DNA from: Bacillota bacterium | GTDB lineage: Bacteria > Bacillota > Bacilli > Tumebacillales > Effusibacillaceae | Assembly (NCBI GenBank): GCA_020059765.1 | Contig: JAGVBM010000125.1 | Coordinates: forward strand, 1-11,540 | Length of the DNA stretch: 11,540 bases | Direction of reading: 5' to 3' | Translations under genes and position numbers: made by a program | Part shown: positions 5,886 to 11,540 of the stretch, piece after piece | Numbering within the stretch: position 1 is the stretch's first letter | How the letters are laid out: each line of letters begins with the position of its first letter | The notes under the pieces: model-generated | Told to the model about the DNA's origin: nothing | Databases searched by the model: none | The model's input: only the letters and a program-made list of their open reading frames with translations

Positions 5886-6257
5886 ATGTTGCGAACCTTT
5901 CTGATTCTTGGCAGTCTGAATATGTTTCTGTCTGTGGCATTGGGCGCATTTGGGGCACACGGTCTGAAATCCAAGATTTCGGCTGACATGTTGACCATTT
6001 ATCAAACAGGTGTCCACTATCATATGATCCATGCTTTGGGAATCATCGCTGTTGCGCTGACCAGCAAGCTGACGACGGCTGCCCCGGTCAGTTGGGCAGG
6101 TTGGTCGATGCTGATCGGAATTGTACTTTTCTCGGGCAGTCTGTACGCCCTGAGCATCACCGGCATCAAGCTGCTGGGTGCTATTACACCGCTCGGCGGA
6201 GTCGCCTTTTTGCTCGGTTGGCTCTTGCTGGCCTATACCGCCTACAAGGGACTATAA
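5886..6257 (+). CDS. DUF423 family membrane protein (YwdK-like)
   Basis: The product has 123 residues and four membrane segments (about 4-24, 45-61, 70-90, 98-118). The N-terminal 'ALGAFGAHGLK' and 'YHMIHALGI' motifs are the DUF423 signature. The family is widespread and has no settled biochemical role. The start at 5886 is fixed by a perfect AAAGGAG 6 nt upstream; a GTG six codons earlier would overlap that site. A TTGGAG (5816-5821) and TATAAG pair about 19 nt apart upstream could be a weak promoter. A strong hairpin follows 46 nt after the stop, so it is probably monocistronic. Confidence 0.9.
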   Translation: MLRTFLILGSLNMFLSVALGAFGAHGLKSKISADMLTIYQTGVHYHMIHALGIIAVALTSKLTTAAPVSWAGWSMLIGIVLFSGSLYALSITGIKLLGAITPLGGVAFLLGWLLLAYTAYKGL

Positions 6258-6303
6258 ATCGGCAGCCAACACGGTACCGTCAACAATCACAACCGGAATC
6301 GAG

Positions 6304-6331
6304 AAAGGAGACTTCCCGTGAAGTCTCCTTT
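6304..6331 (+). terminator. hairpin terminator after the DUF423 gene
   Basis: AAAGGAGACTTC and GAAGTCTCCTTT form a perfect 12-bp stem with a CCGT tetraloop. The A/T ends of the stem make it usable from either strand, though the T-run after it is short. The stem contains AAAGGAG, a full Shine-Dalgarno sequence, but with no start codon after it. Confidence 0.7.
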
Positions 6332-6384
6332 GATATAAATGCTTCCAACGGAAGCGGACGTTTGAACATCCGGGAGGGATCAGT

Positions 6385-6810
6385 ATGAATCGTGTCGGCA
6401 AACTCATGGAGAAAATGATGATTTACTTCGAGTTGATTCTGGCGGGAATTATCATCATTGCAGTCATCGGGGAAGGAACCCTGCTGGTGATGAGACTGTT
6501 TGATTATATCGTGGCAGGGGAACTCACCGAAAAGTTTCAGTTATTCTTATCCAATGCACTCCTCTACATCATTGGGCTGGAAGTGGCTCTGATGCTGATC
6601 AAACGGGATTCCATGCTGATTATCGACATTATGATTTACGCGATTGCTCGCAAAATGATTATTCAAAACGTGGCGATTTGGGAGATTCTGATCGGCGTGG
6701 TAGCGATTTTGATCCTCTATTATCTTCGCGGCTACGGTGGCAGCTGCCGATTTTTCCCGCCCATGCGAGTTGATTGCCCACAACAAACTGCGAGGGGAAC
6801 CGATGTATAA
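6385..6810 (+). CDS. PsiE-like small membrane protein
   Basis: The ATG is preceded by GGGAGGG with 6-nt spacing. The 141-residue product has four hydrophobic segments (about 13-36, 54-72, 76-90 and 100-118) separated by short charged loops, with 'EVALMLIKRDSMLIIDIMIYAIARKMI' resembling the phosphate-starvation-inducible PsiE (DUF2935/PsiE-type) group. A physiological role is not established. After the last segment the sequence changes to a Pro/Cys/Arg-rich tail ('GSCRFFPPMRVDCPQQ') that looks less conserved. No neighbouring frame restores an obvious continuation, so a frameshift is not shown. TGATATAAA at 6331-6339 could be an extended -10 for this gene. It ends 2 nt from the stop of the opposing gene. 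Confidence 0.7.
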   Translation: MNRVGKLMEKMMIYFELILAGIIIIAVIGEGTLLVMRLFDYIVAGELTEKFQLFLSNALLYIIGLEVALMLIKRDSMLIIDIMIYAIARKMIIQNVAIWEILIGVVAILILYYLRGYGGSCRFFPPMRVDCPQQTARGTDV

Positions 6811-6812
6811 GC

Positions 6813-7124
6813 TTACTCGACCGCCACATCACTTTCCGGTTTGCTGGTTTCCCATTCATCGAGCACGTGCTTATCGAGAACTTTGTTTGTAATCATTGAC
6901 AATTGTTCGAAAGAAAACAGGTCGCGCCAATTCGCCCCGGTACTGTCTGCCATGCGGATGGCGGTCAAAAGGCTGGCCCACGCGGCATGACGTTTGTACC
7001 AAAAGAAGGATTGATTTTCCATCATGTACGGATACAGATCGTCAAATGAAGTGTGCTTGCAGGCAACGGTGCGATCAAATTCTTCTTTTGCTTCTTTTAC
7101 GAATTCCAAGATGTCAAAAGACAT
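6813..7124 (-). CDS. 103-aa protein of unknown function
   Basis: The ATG at 7124 is chosen because AAAGGGGG lies 8 nt upstream; a start 12 codons earlier would overlap that site. The product (MSFDILEFVKEAKEEF...) is soluble and rich in acidic and aromatic residues ('YPYMMENQSFFWYKRHAAWASLL') and probably all helical. No motif I recognise is present. It lies 68 nt downstream of the gerP-family gene on the same strand with no terminator between, so it may be expressed with it during sporulation. Its stop is 2 nt from the stop of the convergent PsiE-like gene, so the two transcripts probably overlap at their 3' ends. Confidence 0.75.
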   Translation of the reverse strand: MSFDILEFVKEAKEEFDRTVACKHTSFDDLYPYMMENQSFFWYKRHAAWASLLTAIRMADSTGANWRDLFSFEQLSMITNKVLDKHVLDEWETSKPESDVAVE

Positions 7125-7192
7125 GGGCTGCACCCCCTTTTCTTCTATCATATATGACATCAGGGGGGTTCGAAAAGAGTTTACTTATTTTG

Positions 7193-7414
7193 CTAGGTGA
7201 CGGAATTCGTATTGTCGTCGATCAAGTCCGGATCTACTGTAATGGTATAGTTCAGTCCGTTAATGGAAAATGAAAAATCTCCGGTAAAACCGCCGCCGGA
7301 ACCTGAATATGACTTTGAGGCGGATTTCGGGGCAACAAATCCCGTGTCGCCAAAGACGACCGTCCCGCCTGATATACTGACGATTTTAAAAGGTCCAGCG
7401 ATAAATGATGGCAT
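7193..7414 (-). CDS. GerPA/GerPF family spore germination protein
   Basis: At 73 residues this is the usual length of the family. It opens with 'MPSFIAGPFKIVSISGG' and contains 'VVFGDTGFVAPKSASKSYSGSGG', the characteristic GerPA/GerPF signature. GerP proteins are made in the mother cell late in sporulation and help nutrient germinants pass the spore coat. AAGGGGG lies 7 nt before the ATG. In Bacillus the gene belongs to a gerPA-F operon; here it stands alone except for the 103-aa orphan downstream. A sigma-K-like promoter lies 33 nt upstream. Assignment to PA rather than PF is not attempted. Confidence 0.93.
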   Translation of the reverse strand: MPSFIAGPFKIVSISGGTVVFGDTGFVAPKSASKSYSGSGGGFTGDFSFSINGLNYTITVDPDLIDDNTNSVT

Positions 7415-7446
7415 CAGAAAGCCCCCTTATGACCACCCGTTGCTGT

Positions 7447-7474
7447 TAGGTTATGAAGTCAACAAGGCATCTGT
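7447..7474 (-). promoter_or_regulatory. sigma-K-like promoter for the gerP-family gene
   Basis: The minus strand carries CATAACCTA (7447-7455), an exact match to the sigma-K -10 consensus CATANNNTA, with an AC dinucleotide (7473-7474) 17 nt upstream as the minimal -35. The predicted start near 7440 leaves room for the ribosome site. gerP operons are known to be sigma-K-dependent, which makes this reading coherent. Confidence 0.6.
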
Positions 7475-7483
7475 GTCAGGATA

Positions 7484-7500
7484 GCGCCCAAGATGGGCGC
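7484..7500 (+). other. GC-rich hairpin between the divergent gerP and crcB genes
   Basis: GCGCCC and GGGCGC form a 6-bp stem with a 5-base AAGAT loop. It lies upstream of the candidate promoters of both flanking genes (TGGTATTAT at 7526-7534 for crcB). It is not followed by a U-tract and does not match the fluoride riboswitch core. A protein-binding site or divergent-promoter spacer is possible. Confidence 0.4.
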
Positions 7501-7554
7501 GAGAAAAACAGTCAGCCGCCTGTTCTGGTATTATGGAAAAAGAGGTGTTGCAAG

Positions 7555-7959
7555 ATGGCGTATATTGCGGTGGGAATCGGCGGAATCATCGGGGCTTTGC
7601 TCCGTTATTCTTTGAGTTTGTCGATGCATGCCGGGTGGATCGGACCCTTCCCGGCGGGGACATTGACAGCCAATTGGATCGGCAGTTTTGCACTCGGCTG
7701 GTTCGCCAGCCGCATGGCCCGCTCGGAGACACTGCCGGCATGGGTTCGCCTCGGAGTCGGGACGGGAATCATCGGTTCTTTCACTACGTTTTCCACGTTC
7801 AGTCTGGAAATGGTGAGTTTGCTGCAAAACGGATTGCAGATGTATGCGCTGTTGTATGGATTGCTGAGTCTTGGCGGGGGATTGAGCATGGCTTGGAGCG
7901 GATCCCGTTTGGCAAACGCAGGTTTCAAAAAACAGGATCGGGGGATGGAAACGCCGTGA
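7555..7959 (+). CDS. crcB: CrcB/Fluc fluoride channel, subunit 1
   Basis: The 134-residue, four-span protein is an F- exporter that protects the cytoplasm. Conserved family features are present: 'GALLRY' (Arg17), 'GTLTANWIGSF' (Asn40) and 'GSFTTFSTF' (residues 74-82), the phenylalanine-lined pore and Na+ site region. The start follows AGAGGTG by 7 nt. Its stop overlaps the start of a second crcB, an arrangement typical of Gram-positive bacteria, in which the two products form a heterodimeric channel. Confidence 0.95.
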   Translation: MAYIAVGIGGIIGALLRYSLSLSMHAGWIGPFPAGTLTANWIGSFALGWFASRMARSETLPAWVRLGVGTGIIGSFTTFSTFSLEMVSLLQNGLQMYALLYGLLSLGGGLSMAWSGSRLANAGFKKQDRGMETP

Positions 7960-8327
7960 TTTGGAACAGCTTGCTGGTGGCGACTGGCGGAATGGCGGGA
8001 GCGATGGCCCGTTACGCAATGTCCAGGTGGATTGGCAAACGTTTTCCCGTCCTTTTTCCGCTGGGTACATTGTCGGTCAACCTGAGCGGGTCTTTTTTAT
8101 TGGGATTGCTGATGGGTACTAACACAGGCGAGGCGTTCAGCCTGTTGTTCGGCACAGGTTTTTTGGGGGCGTTTACCACCTTTTCCACATTCAAATTGGA
8201 AAGCGTGCAATTGACCGAGCAAAAGGAATGGGGGCTGTTTGCGGTTTACCTTGTGCTCACCTATACGCTTGGCATAGGACTGGGAATTGCGGGATATCAA
8301 CTCGGACTTTTTTTACAAAAACCATAA
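7956..8327 (+). CDS. crcB: CrcB/Fluc fluoride channel, subunit 2
   Basis: The start is the GTG at 7956, overlapping the TGA of the first crcB (GTGA), with a GGGGGATGG purine tract upstream; translation is probably coupled. The 123-residue product keeps 'GAMARY' (Arg19), 'GTLSVNLSGSF' (Asn42) and 'GAFTTFSTF' (71-79), so neither partner looks degenerate. The pair is thus likely to assemble as a hetero-oligomer. No terminator was seen before the DUF1800 gene. Confidence 0.94.
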   Translation: MIWNSLLVATGGMAGAMARYAMSRWIGKRFPVLFPLGTLSVNLSGSFLLGLLMGTNTGEAFSLLFGTGFLGAFTTFSTFKLESVQLTEQKEWGLFAVYLVLTYTLGIGLGIAGYQLGLFLQKP

Positions 8328-8409
8328 CGATTTTCCACAATTTTTCTGCAAATGAATGATACGTTGATGGCAGCAGAATCCTATGACTTTCGAAAAAGTG
8401 GTGGTTGGC

Positions 8410-9684
8410 ATGCTGGAGACAAAGGACAGTCAAGTCGCTCATTTGCTTCGCCGAACCGGTTATCTCGCAACCAGGCAAACCGTGAACGAATGGCGGGATC
8501 GAACGATGGAGGAAATCATCGATCAGCTTTTGGACATGGAGCAGCCGGCACCGGTTCCGCCTGTTGTGCCGGAAGAGGAAAAGAAAAACGGAAAAGCGCA
8601 ATTGCAACTGTGGTGGCTGGCGACGATGCGCGATACTGCCAACCCTTTGCTGGAACAAATGACTCTGTTTTGGCACCATCATTTTACAAGCGCTTTTTAT
8701 AAGGTCAAACGGGAAAGTTTGATGGCCAAACAGAATGTGCTGCTGCGCAAACATGCACTGGGCAATTTTCGAGAGTTTGTTTACGAGATCTCGATTGATC
8801 CGGCGATGATGGTTTGGCTGGACAGCCAAACCAACGTCAGAAAGTCACCTAATGAAAACTATGCCCGTGAATTGATGGAACTGTTTGCCTTGGGGATCGA
8901 CCATTATTCGGAACAGGATGTCGCGGAAGCGGCGCGGGCGTTGACAGGTTGGAAAATTGACCCGAACAGCGAAAAGGCGGTCTTTTTCGCGAGGCTGCAC
9001 GACAGCGGCAGCAAAACGCTGTTCGGGAAAACGGGAAATTACGATCTGCGGTCCACGGTGGACCGGATTGTTGAGCAGCCTGCGTGTGCGATGTGGATCG
9101 CCGGGAAAGTGTGGAGTTCGTTTGCCTATCCGAATCCGCCGGAGGAAGTGATCCGGCCGGTGGCAGATGAATTTGCAAAAAGCGGCTATGAAATCAAATA
9201 TTTGCTGCGGGCAATCTTTACATCAAAGGAATTCTACAGTGACCGTGCATATTTGGCGATTGTGAAAAGCCCGGTCGAATATGTGACCGGAATTTTGCGG
9301 GCGTTTCCCCGGCTTGCGATGAAACGGGAAGAAGCGGTTCTCTACGGTTTGACGATGATGGGACAAGATCTGCTGAATCCGCCGAACGTGGCCGGATGGC
9401 CGGGAGGAACGGCCTGGCTCAACTCGTCGATGCTTTTGGCACGGTACAATTTTGCGGAAGCATTCGCTCATCTGGTGCCCCTGGACGATGTTCCAAGGCA
9501 ATCCAACCGACGGGACGATTGGGTGGACGAGGTATTGGACCGGCTGGGTCTTCTTTATCAGATTTCGGCAGCGACGAAAAACCAATTGCTGTCCTATGTC
9601 AACCGGCATCACGGCGACAACCCGGCACTTCTGCGGGGGCTCTTGCATTTGGCATTGGTGTCTCCGGAAGCACAAGTGAAATGA
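8410..9684 (+). CDS. DUF1800 family protein
   Basis: The product has 424 residues. The family is recognised by 'HLLRRTGYLAT' near the N-terminus, 'FWHHHFTS' (87-94), 'ENYARELMELFALG', 'EAARALTGW' (to Trp181) and the late 'NPPNVAGWPGG'. The His cluster and the acidic helix could bind metal, but no activity is established. No signal peptide or membrane span is seen, whereas its partner downstream has a Tat signal, so it may be exported with that partner or stay inside. I prefer the ATG at 8410 (GGTGG 5 nt upstream); an ATG at 8383 has no ribosome site. It is 16 nt upstream of the DUF1501 gene and clearly in one operon with it. Confidence 0.88.
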   Translation: MLETKDSQVAHLLRRTGYLATRQTVNEWRDRTMEEIIDQLLDMEQPAPVPPVVPEEEKKNGKAQLQLWWLATMRDTANPLLEQMTLFWHHHFTSAFYKVKRESLMAKQNVLLRKHALGNFREFVYEISIDPAMMVWLDSQTNVRKSPNENYARELMELFALGIDHYSEQDVAEAARALTGWKIDPNSEKAVFFARLHDSGSKTLFGKTGNYDLRSTVDRIVEQPACAMWIAGKVWSSFAYPNPPEEVIRPVADEFAKSGYEIKYLLRAIFTSKEFYSDRAYLAIVKSPVEYVTGILRAFPRLAMKREEAVLYGLTMMGQDLLNPPNVAGWPGGTAWLNSSMLLARYNFAEAFAHLVPLDDVPRQSNRRDDWVDEVLDRLGLLYQISAATKNQLLSYVNRHHGDNPALLRGLLHLALVSPEAQVK

Positions 9685-9700
9685 GAAAGGGGGGATTTGC

Positions 9701-10924
9701 ATGGATCTCACACGCCGCGATTTTCTGATTAAGGGTAGTGCCGTCTTGTTAATAGCGGGCCTAGCCGGACCGTTGGGGTTATGGGAATGGAATCAGGTTC
9801 AGCGCGGCAGGGCCAGCGTGAATCGTCCGATTCTTGTCGTTGTGCAGATGTCCGGCGGGAATGACGGACTGAACACGGTGATCCCTTACGCAAACGGTAT
9901 GTATTACGACAGTCGGCCGAATTTGGCAATCGGCCAAAATGAAGTGCTGCGAATCAATTCGGCGCTCGGGCTGCACCCGAGTCTCAATGGTCTGAAGCAA
10001 TTGTACGACCGAGGCAAACTGGCGATTGTCAACGGGGTGGGATACCCCAATCCGAACCGATCCCATTTTCGATCGATGGAAATTTGGCAAACGGCCGTGC
10101 CTGACAAGAACGCCGATACGGGATGGCTGGGCCGATATTTGGACAGTACGCAAAGCGGAACCGGAAACCTGGTGGCCGGATTGACCGTCGGGACTCCTGC
10201 AAAAATTTTCCTGTCCAAACAAATCGATGCTCCGGTCATTGAGAGCGTCGCCAATTTTCGCTTGAAGGTGCGGGGAGCACGGGATGAACAACGGCGACGG
10301 CTCGAAGCCTTTCGACAGATGTATGGGACATCCGACATTCCTGCTTTGCAGGTCGTCACCGAAAAAGGAATGCATGCCCTGCAGGCCTCGGAATTGATCG
10401 AGACCCATGCGAGCGAACCGAAACCGGGTGTTGAGTATCCCGCTTCCTCCAAGTTTGCCGATCATCTGGAATTGATTGCCGAACTGATCGGATCGGGTCT
10501 TGCCACAAGCGTCTATTTTACACAAATCGGCGGCTTCGACGATCATGCCCGGGAAAAAGCGGACCATGCCCGGCTCTTGAAGGAATTTGACCAAGGCATC
10601 AGCGCCTTCTATGCCGATCTGGAAAATCGGGGACTTGCCGATCGGGCGGTGGTCTTGATGTATTCCGAATTCGGCCGACGTTTGAAGGAAAACGCCAGCG
10701 GCGGCACGGATCATGGGACTGCAGGTCCGGTATTTGTGCTCGGAGAGAAGATTAAAGGCGGCGTGTACGGGGAAATGCCGAGCCTGTCAGATCTTGATGA
10801 AAACGGCAATCTGAAATATCAACTGGATTTCCGCTCCCTCTATTCCACCGTGTTGGAGGATTGGATGCTTGCGCCGGCGCAGGAAATTGTCGGAGGGAAT
10901 TTTGAACGGCTGCCGCTGATTTAG
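9701..10924 (+). CDS. DUF1501 family protein with Tat signal
   Basis: The product has 407 residues and starts after AAAGGGGGG with 6-nt spacing. The N-terminus 'LTRRDFLIKGS' (Arg5, Arg6) plus a hydrophobic stretch (13-28) is a twin-arginine signal, so it is probably exported folded or anchored. Family motifs follow: 'GGNDGLNTV' (52-60), 'SHFRSMEIWQT', 'GGFDDH', 'YSEFGRR' and 'GGTDHGTAGPVFVLG'. These are the metal-ligand-like positions of the alkaline phosphatase/sulfatase-type fold to which DUF1501 is related. The substrate is unknown. The pairing with DUF1800 is conserved across many bacteria, which argues for one shared function. The next gene has its own promoter beginning 12 nt after this stop. 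Confidence 0.9.
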   Translation: MDLTRRDFLIKGSAVLLIAGLAGPLGLWEWNQVQRGRASVNRPILVVVQMSGGNDGLNTVIPYANGMYYDSRPNLAIGQNEVLRINSALGLHPSLNGLKQLYDRGKLAIVNGVGYPNPNRSHFRSMEIWQTAVPDKNADTGWLGRYLDSTQSGTGNLVAGLTVGTPAKIFLSKQIDAPVIESVANFRLKVRGARDEQRRRLEAFRQMYGTSDIPALQVVTEKGMHALQASELIETHASEPKPGVEYPASSKFADHLELIAELIGSGLATSVYFTQIGGFDDHAREKADHARLLKEFDQGISAFYADLENRGLADRAVVLMYSEFGRRLKENASGGTDHGTAGPVFVLGEKIKGGVYGEMPSLSDLDENGNLKYQLDFRSLYSTVLEDWMLAPAQEIVGGNFERLPLI

Positions 10925-10935
10925 GAAGATTTTAA

Positions 10936-10964
10936 TTGCAAGTTACGCCGGAATTGTGTATAAT
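10936..10964 (+). promoter_or_regulatory. strong sigma-A promoter for the riboswitch transcript
   Basis: The -35 is TTGCAA (10936-10941) and the -10 is a perfect TATAAT (10959-10964), with 17-nt spacing. Transcription would start near 10971, about 20 nt before the aptamer. Confidence 0.85.
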
Positions 10965-10990
10965 ATTCTTTACAACTTCATATCACCACA

Positions 10991-11122
10991 TCGCTGAATT
11001 CCGAAAGGAAGCGGGGGAACCAGGTGTTTCTTGGGGTGTATCTGATCGATCTGCCGGTCGATTGGTAGGGCAATCTCTTAGGCCCGAACCCGACAGCTAA
11101 CTTCGCAAGCGTTTAAGAGAGG
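10991..11122 (+). promoter_or_regulatory. c-di-AMP riboswitch (ydaO/yuaA class) aptamer
   Basis: The conserved blocks appear in order: CGCTGAATTCC/GGAAGCG, GGGGGAACCA, TTGGGGTGTAT, a variable hairpin ATCGAT/GTCGAT, AGGGCAA, GGCCCGAACCCGACAGCTAA, TTCGCAAGCG, and a closing purine block. TCTCTTA (11074-11080) is fully complementary to TAAGAGA (11114-11120), which brings the 3' edge back to the core. The class senses cyclic di-AMP and usually turns off cell-wall, osmolyte or potassium-uptake genes. No U-tailed terminator hairpin follows the aptamer here. The closing strand TAAGAGA overlaps the purine-rich ribosome site of the leader ORF at 11135, so control may be at translation. Confidence 0.9.
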
Positions 11123-11134
11123 AGAGTGAAGACA

Positions 11135-11221
11135 ATGAATGATCTTTGTCTGCCCAAATTCCCCCCCGTAAGGCTGATACTTGCGGGAATTCTATCGGCT
11201 TTGAAGGGGGGCGCGGAATGA
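11135..11221 (+). CDS. 28-aa leader ORF after the riboswitch
   Basis: An ATG with AGGAG 10 nt upstream opens 28 codons (MNDLCLPKFPPVRLIL...) ending in a TGA that overlaps the ATG of the next gene (ATGA). The peptide has two prolines in a row and a short hydrophobic middle but no clear membrane or signal property. Its position between aptamer and gene, and the 4-nt overlap, suggest that its translation matters more than its product: ribosomes reading it would melt the RNA structure over the next ribosome site. Confidence 0.5.
   Translation: MNDLCLPKFPPVRLILAGILSALKGGAE
11161..11211 (+). promoter_or_regulatory. alternative RNA hairpins over the ribosome site of the last gene
   Basis: A run of seven C (11161-11167) can pair with the run of six G (11206-11211) that is the Shine-Dalgarno sequence of the next gene. 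Alternatively CCCGTAAG (11165-11172) pairs with CTTGCGGG (11180-11187, one G-U pair), freeing the G run. The two folds share three C residues and so exclude each other. Seen in sequence only; energies were not computed. Confidence 0.45.
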
Positions 11222-11514
11222 ATCAAATTCTGTTTGATCAAGCAGAAAACACGCGCACACGTTACTTGGGTTTCGTTGCGGATGGCATCCGCTACGATTT
11301 CACGATCACCTATTCCCAGTACTTTTTCGGAAAGGCCATCGTGACTTGTCTGCAGTCAAACAAAAGCGCCTTGTTGGATATGCATGATATCAATATTCTG
11401 GATGTTATGATGCATTCGCTTCATTTGACTCATCAGCAAGCTCACCACCTGTCCGAATTGTTGGAGGCGCCGTTGAGCGACCGTCTGCTGCTGAACAAAT
11501 ATGATGAGGTGTGA
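11218..11514 (+). CDS. DUF3055-like (SAV0927-type) cytosolic protein
   Basis: The ATG at 11218 follows GAAGGGGGG by 6 nt, giving 98 residues. A TTG start 24 codons earlier would run out of frame through the leader ORF and has no ribosome site. The opening 'NTRTRYLGFVADGIRYDFTI', then 'FFGKAIVTCLQSNKSALLD' and the 'HLTHQQAHHLSELL' helix, resembles small Bacillales DUF3055 proteins, by memory rather than search. It has no membrane segment or catalytic motif. Function unknown. It is the apparent target of the c-di-AMP riboswitch, which would tie it to osmotic or cell-wall physiology. At most 26 bases follow before the window ends, so a longer operon is possible. Confidence 0.7.
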   Translation: MNQILFDQAENTRTRYLGFVADGIRYDFTITYSQYFFGKAIVTCLQSNKSALLDMHDINILDVMMHSLHLTHQQAHHLSELLEAPLSDRLLLNKYDEV

Positions 11515-11540
11515 TTGGAAATATCCCGTATCACGATCGA

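Noticed and set aside
7440..7554. fluoride riboswitch upstream of the crcB pair
   Set aside because: The conserved GGNGATGG and CTGATGG core elements are absent; only a simple 6-bp hairpin is present.
9779..10714. 311-codon minus-strand frame inside the DUF1501 gene
   Set aside because: It is a shadow of a strongly supported coding frame and shows no recognisable motif or ribosome site.
11146..11217. TTG start extending the last gene by 24 codons
   Set aside because: No ribosome site precedes the TTG, while the ATG at 11218 has an excellent one and overlaps the leader stop.

Overview
The window looks like chromosomal DNA from a spore-forming Bacillota (Firmicutes), probably a Bacillales or Alicyclobacillaceae-type organism. 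The main reasons are a GerPA/GerPF-family spore germination protein behind a sigma-K-like promoter, a c-di-AMP (ydaO/yuaA) riboswitch, strong G-rich Shine-Dalgarno sequences, sigma-A-type promoters and several small Bacillales-style proteins. The lineage is inferred from gene content; no phylogenetic marker is present.

Layout. (1) 1-603: the 3' part of an ABC-2 transporter permease that begins upstream. (2) 591-2167: a visibly AT-richer islet bracketed by an exact 24-bp direct repeat, whose left copy spans the permease stop codon. It holds a 33-aa membrane microprotein on the minus strand, a divergent gene for a 268-aa secreted protein of unknown function, and a decayed gene tail. The two divergent promoters share one -35 element. 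(3) 2180-4990, minus strand: ackA, pduL, ku. Acetate kinase and a PduL-type phosphotransacylase form an acetyl-phosphate/acetate module, and the DNA end-binding protein Ku lies downstream. (4) 5271-5867: an 84-aa protein with a Cys cluster, a textbook terminator, and an intergenic DnaA-box cluster (five boxes, three of them at 11-bp steps). (5) 5886-6810: two small membrane proteins, DUF423 (YwdK-like) and PsiE-like. (6) 6813-7414, minus strand: a 103-aa orphan and a GerP-family protein. (7) 7555-8327: two crcB fluoride-channel genes overlapping by 4 nt. (8) 8410-10924: a DUF1800-DUF1501 pair in which only the DUF1501 partner has a Tat signal. (9) 10936-11514: a strong promoter, a c-di-AMP riboswitch, a 28-codon leader ORF and a DUF3055-like gene joined by an ATGA overlap.

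How the parts fit. The ackA-pduL pair interconverts acyl-CoA, acyl-phosphate and the carboxylic acid with ATP formation. The crcB pair probably makes a two-subunit fluoride channel. The DUF1800/DUF1501 pair is a conserved but uncharacterised secreted or membrane-linked module. The most striking regulatory arrangement is at the right end, where the riboswitch, leader ORF and competing C-run/G-run hairpins suggest translation-level c-di-AMP control of the last gene. The DnaA-box cluster and the repeat-bracketed islet are the other two signals that ordinary gene annotation does not explain.
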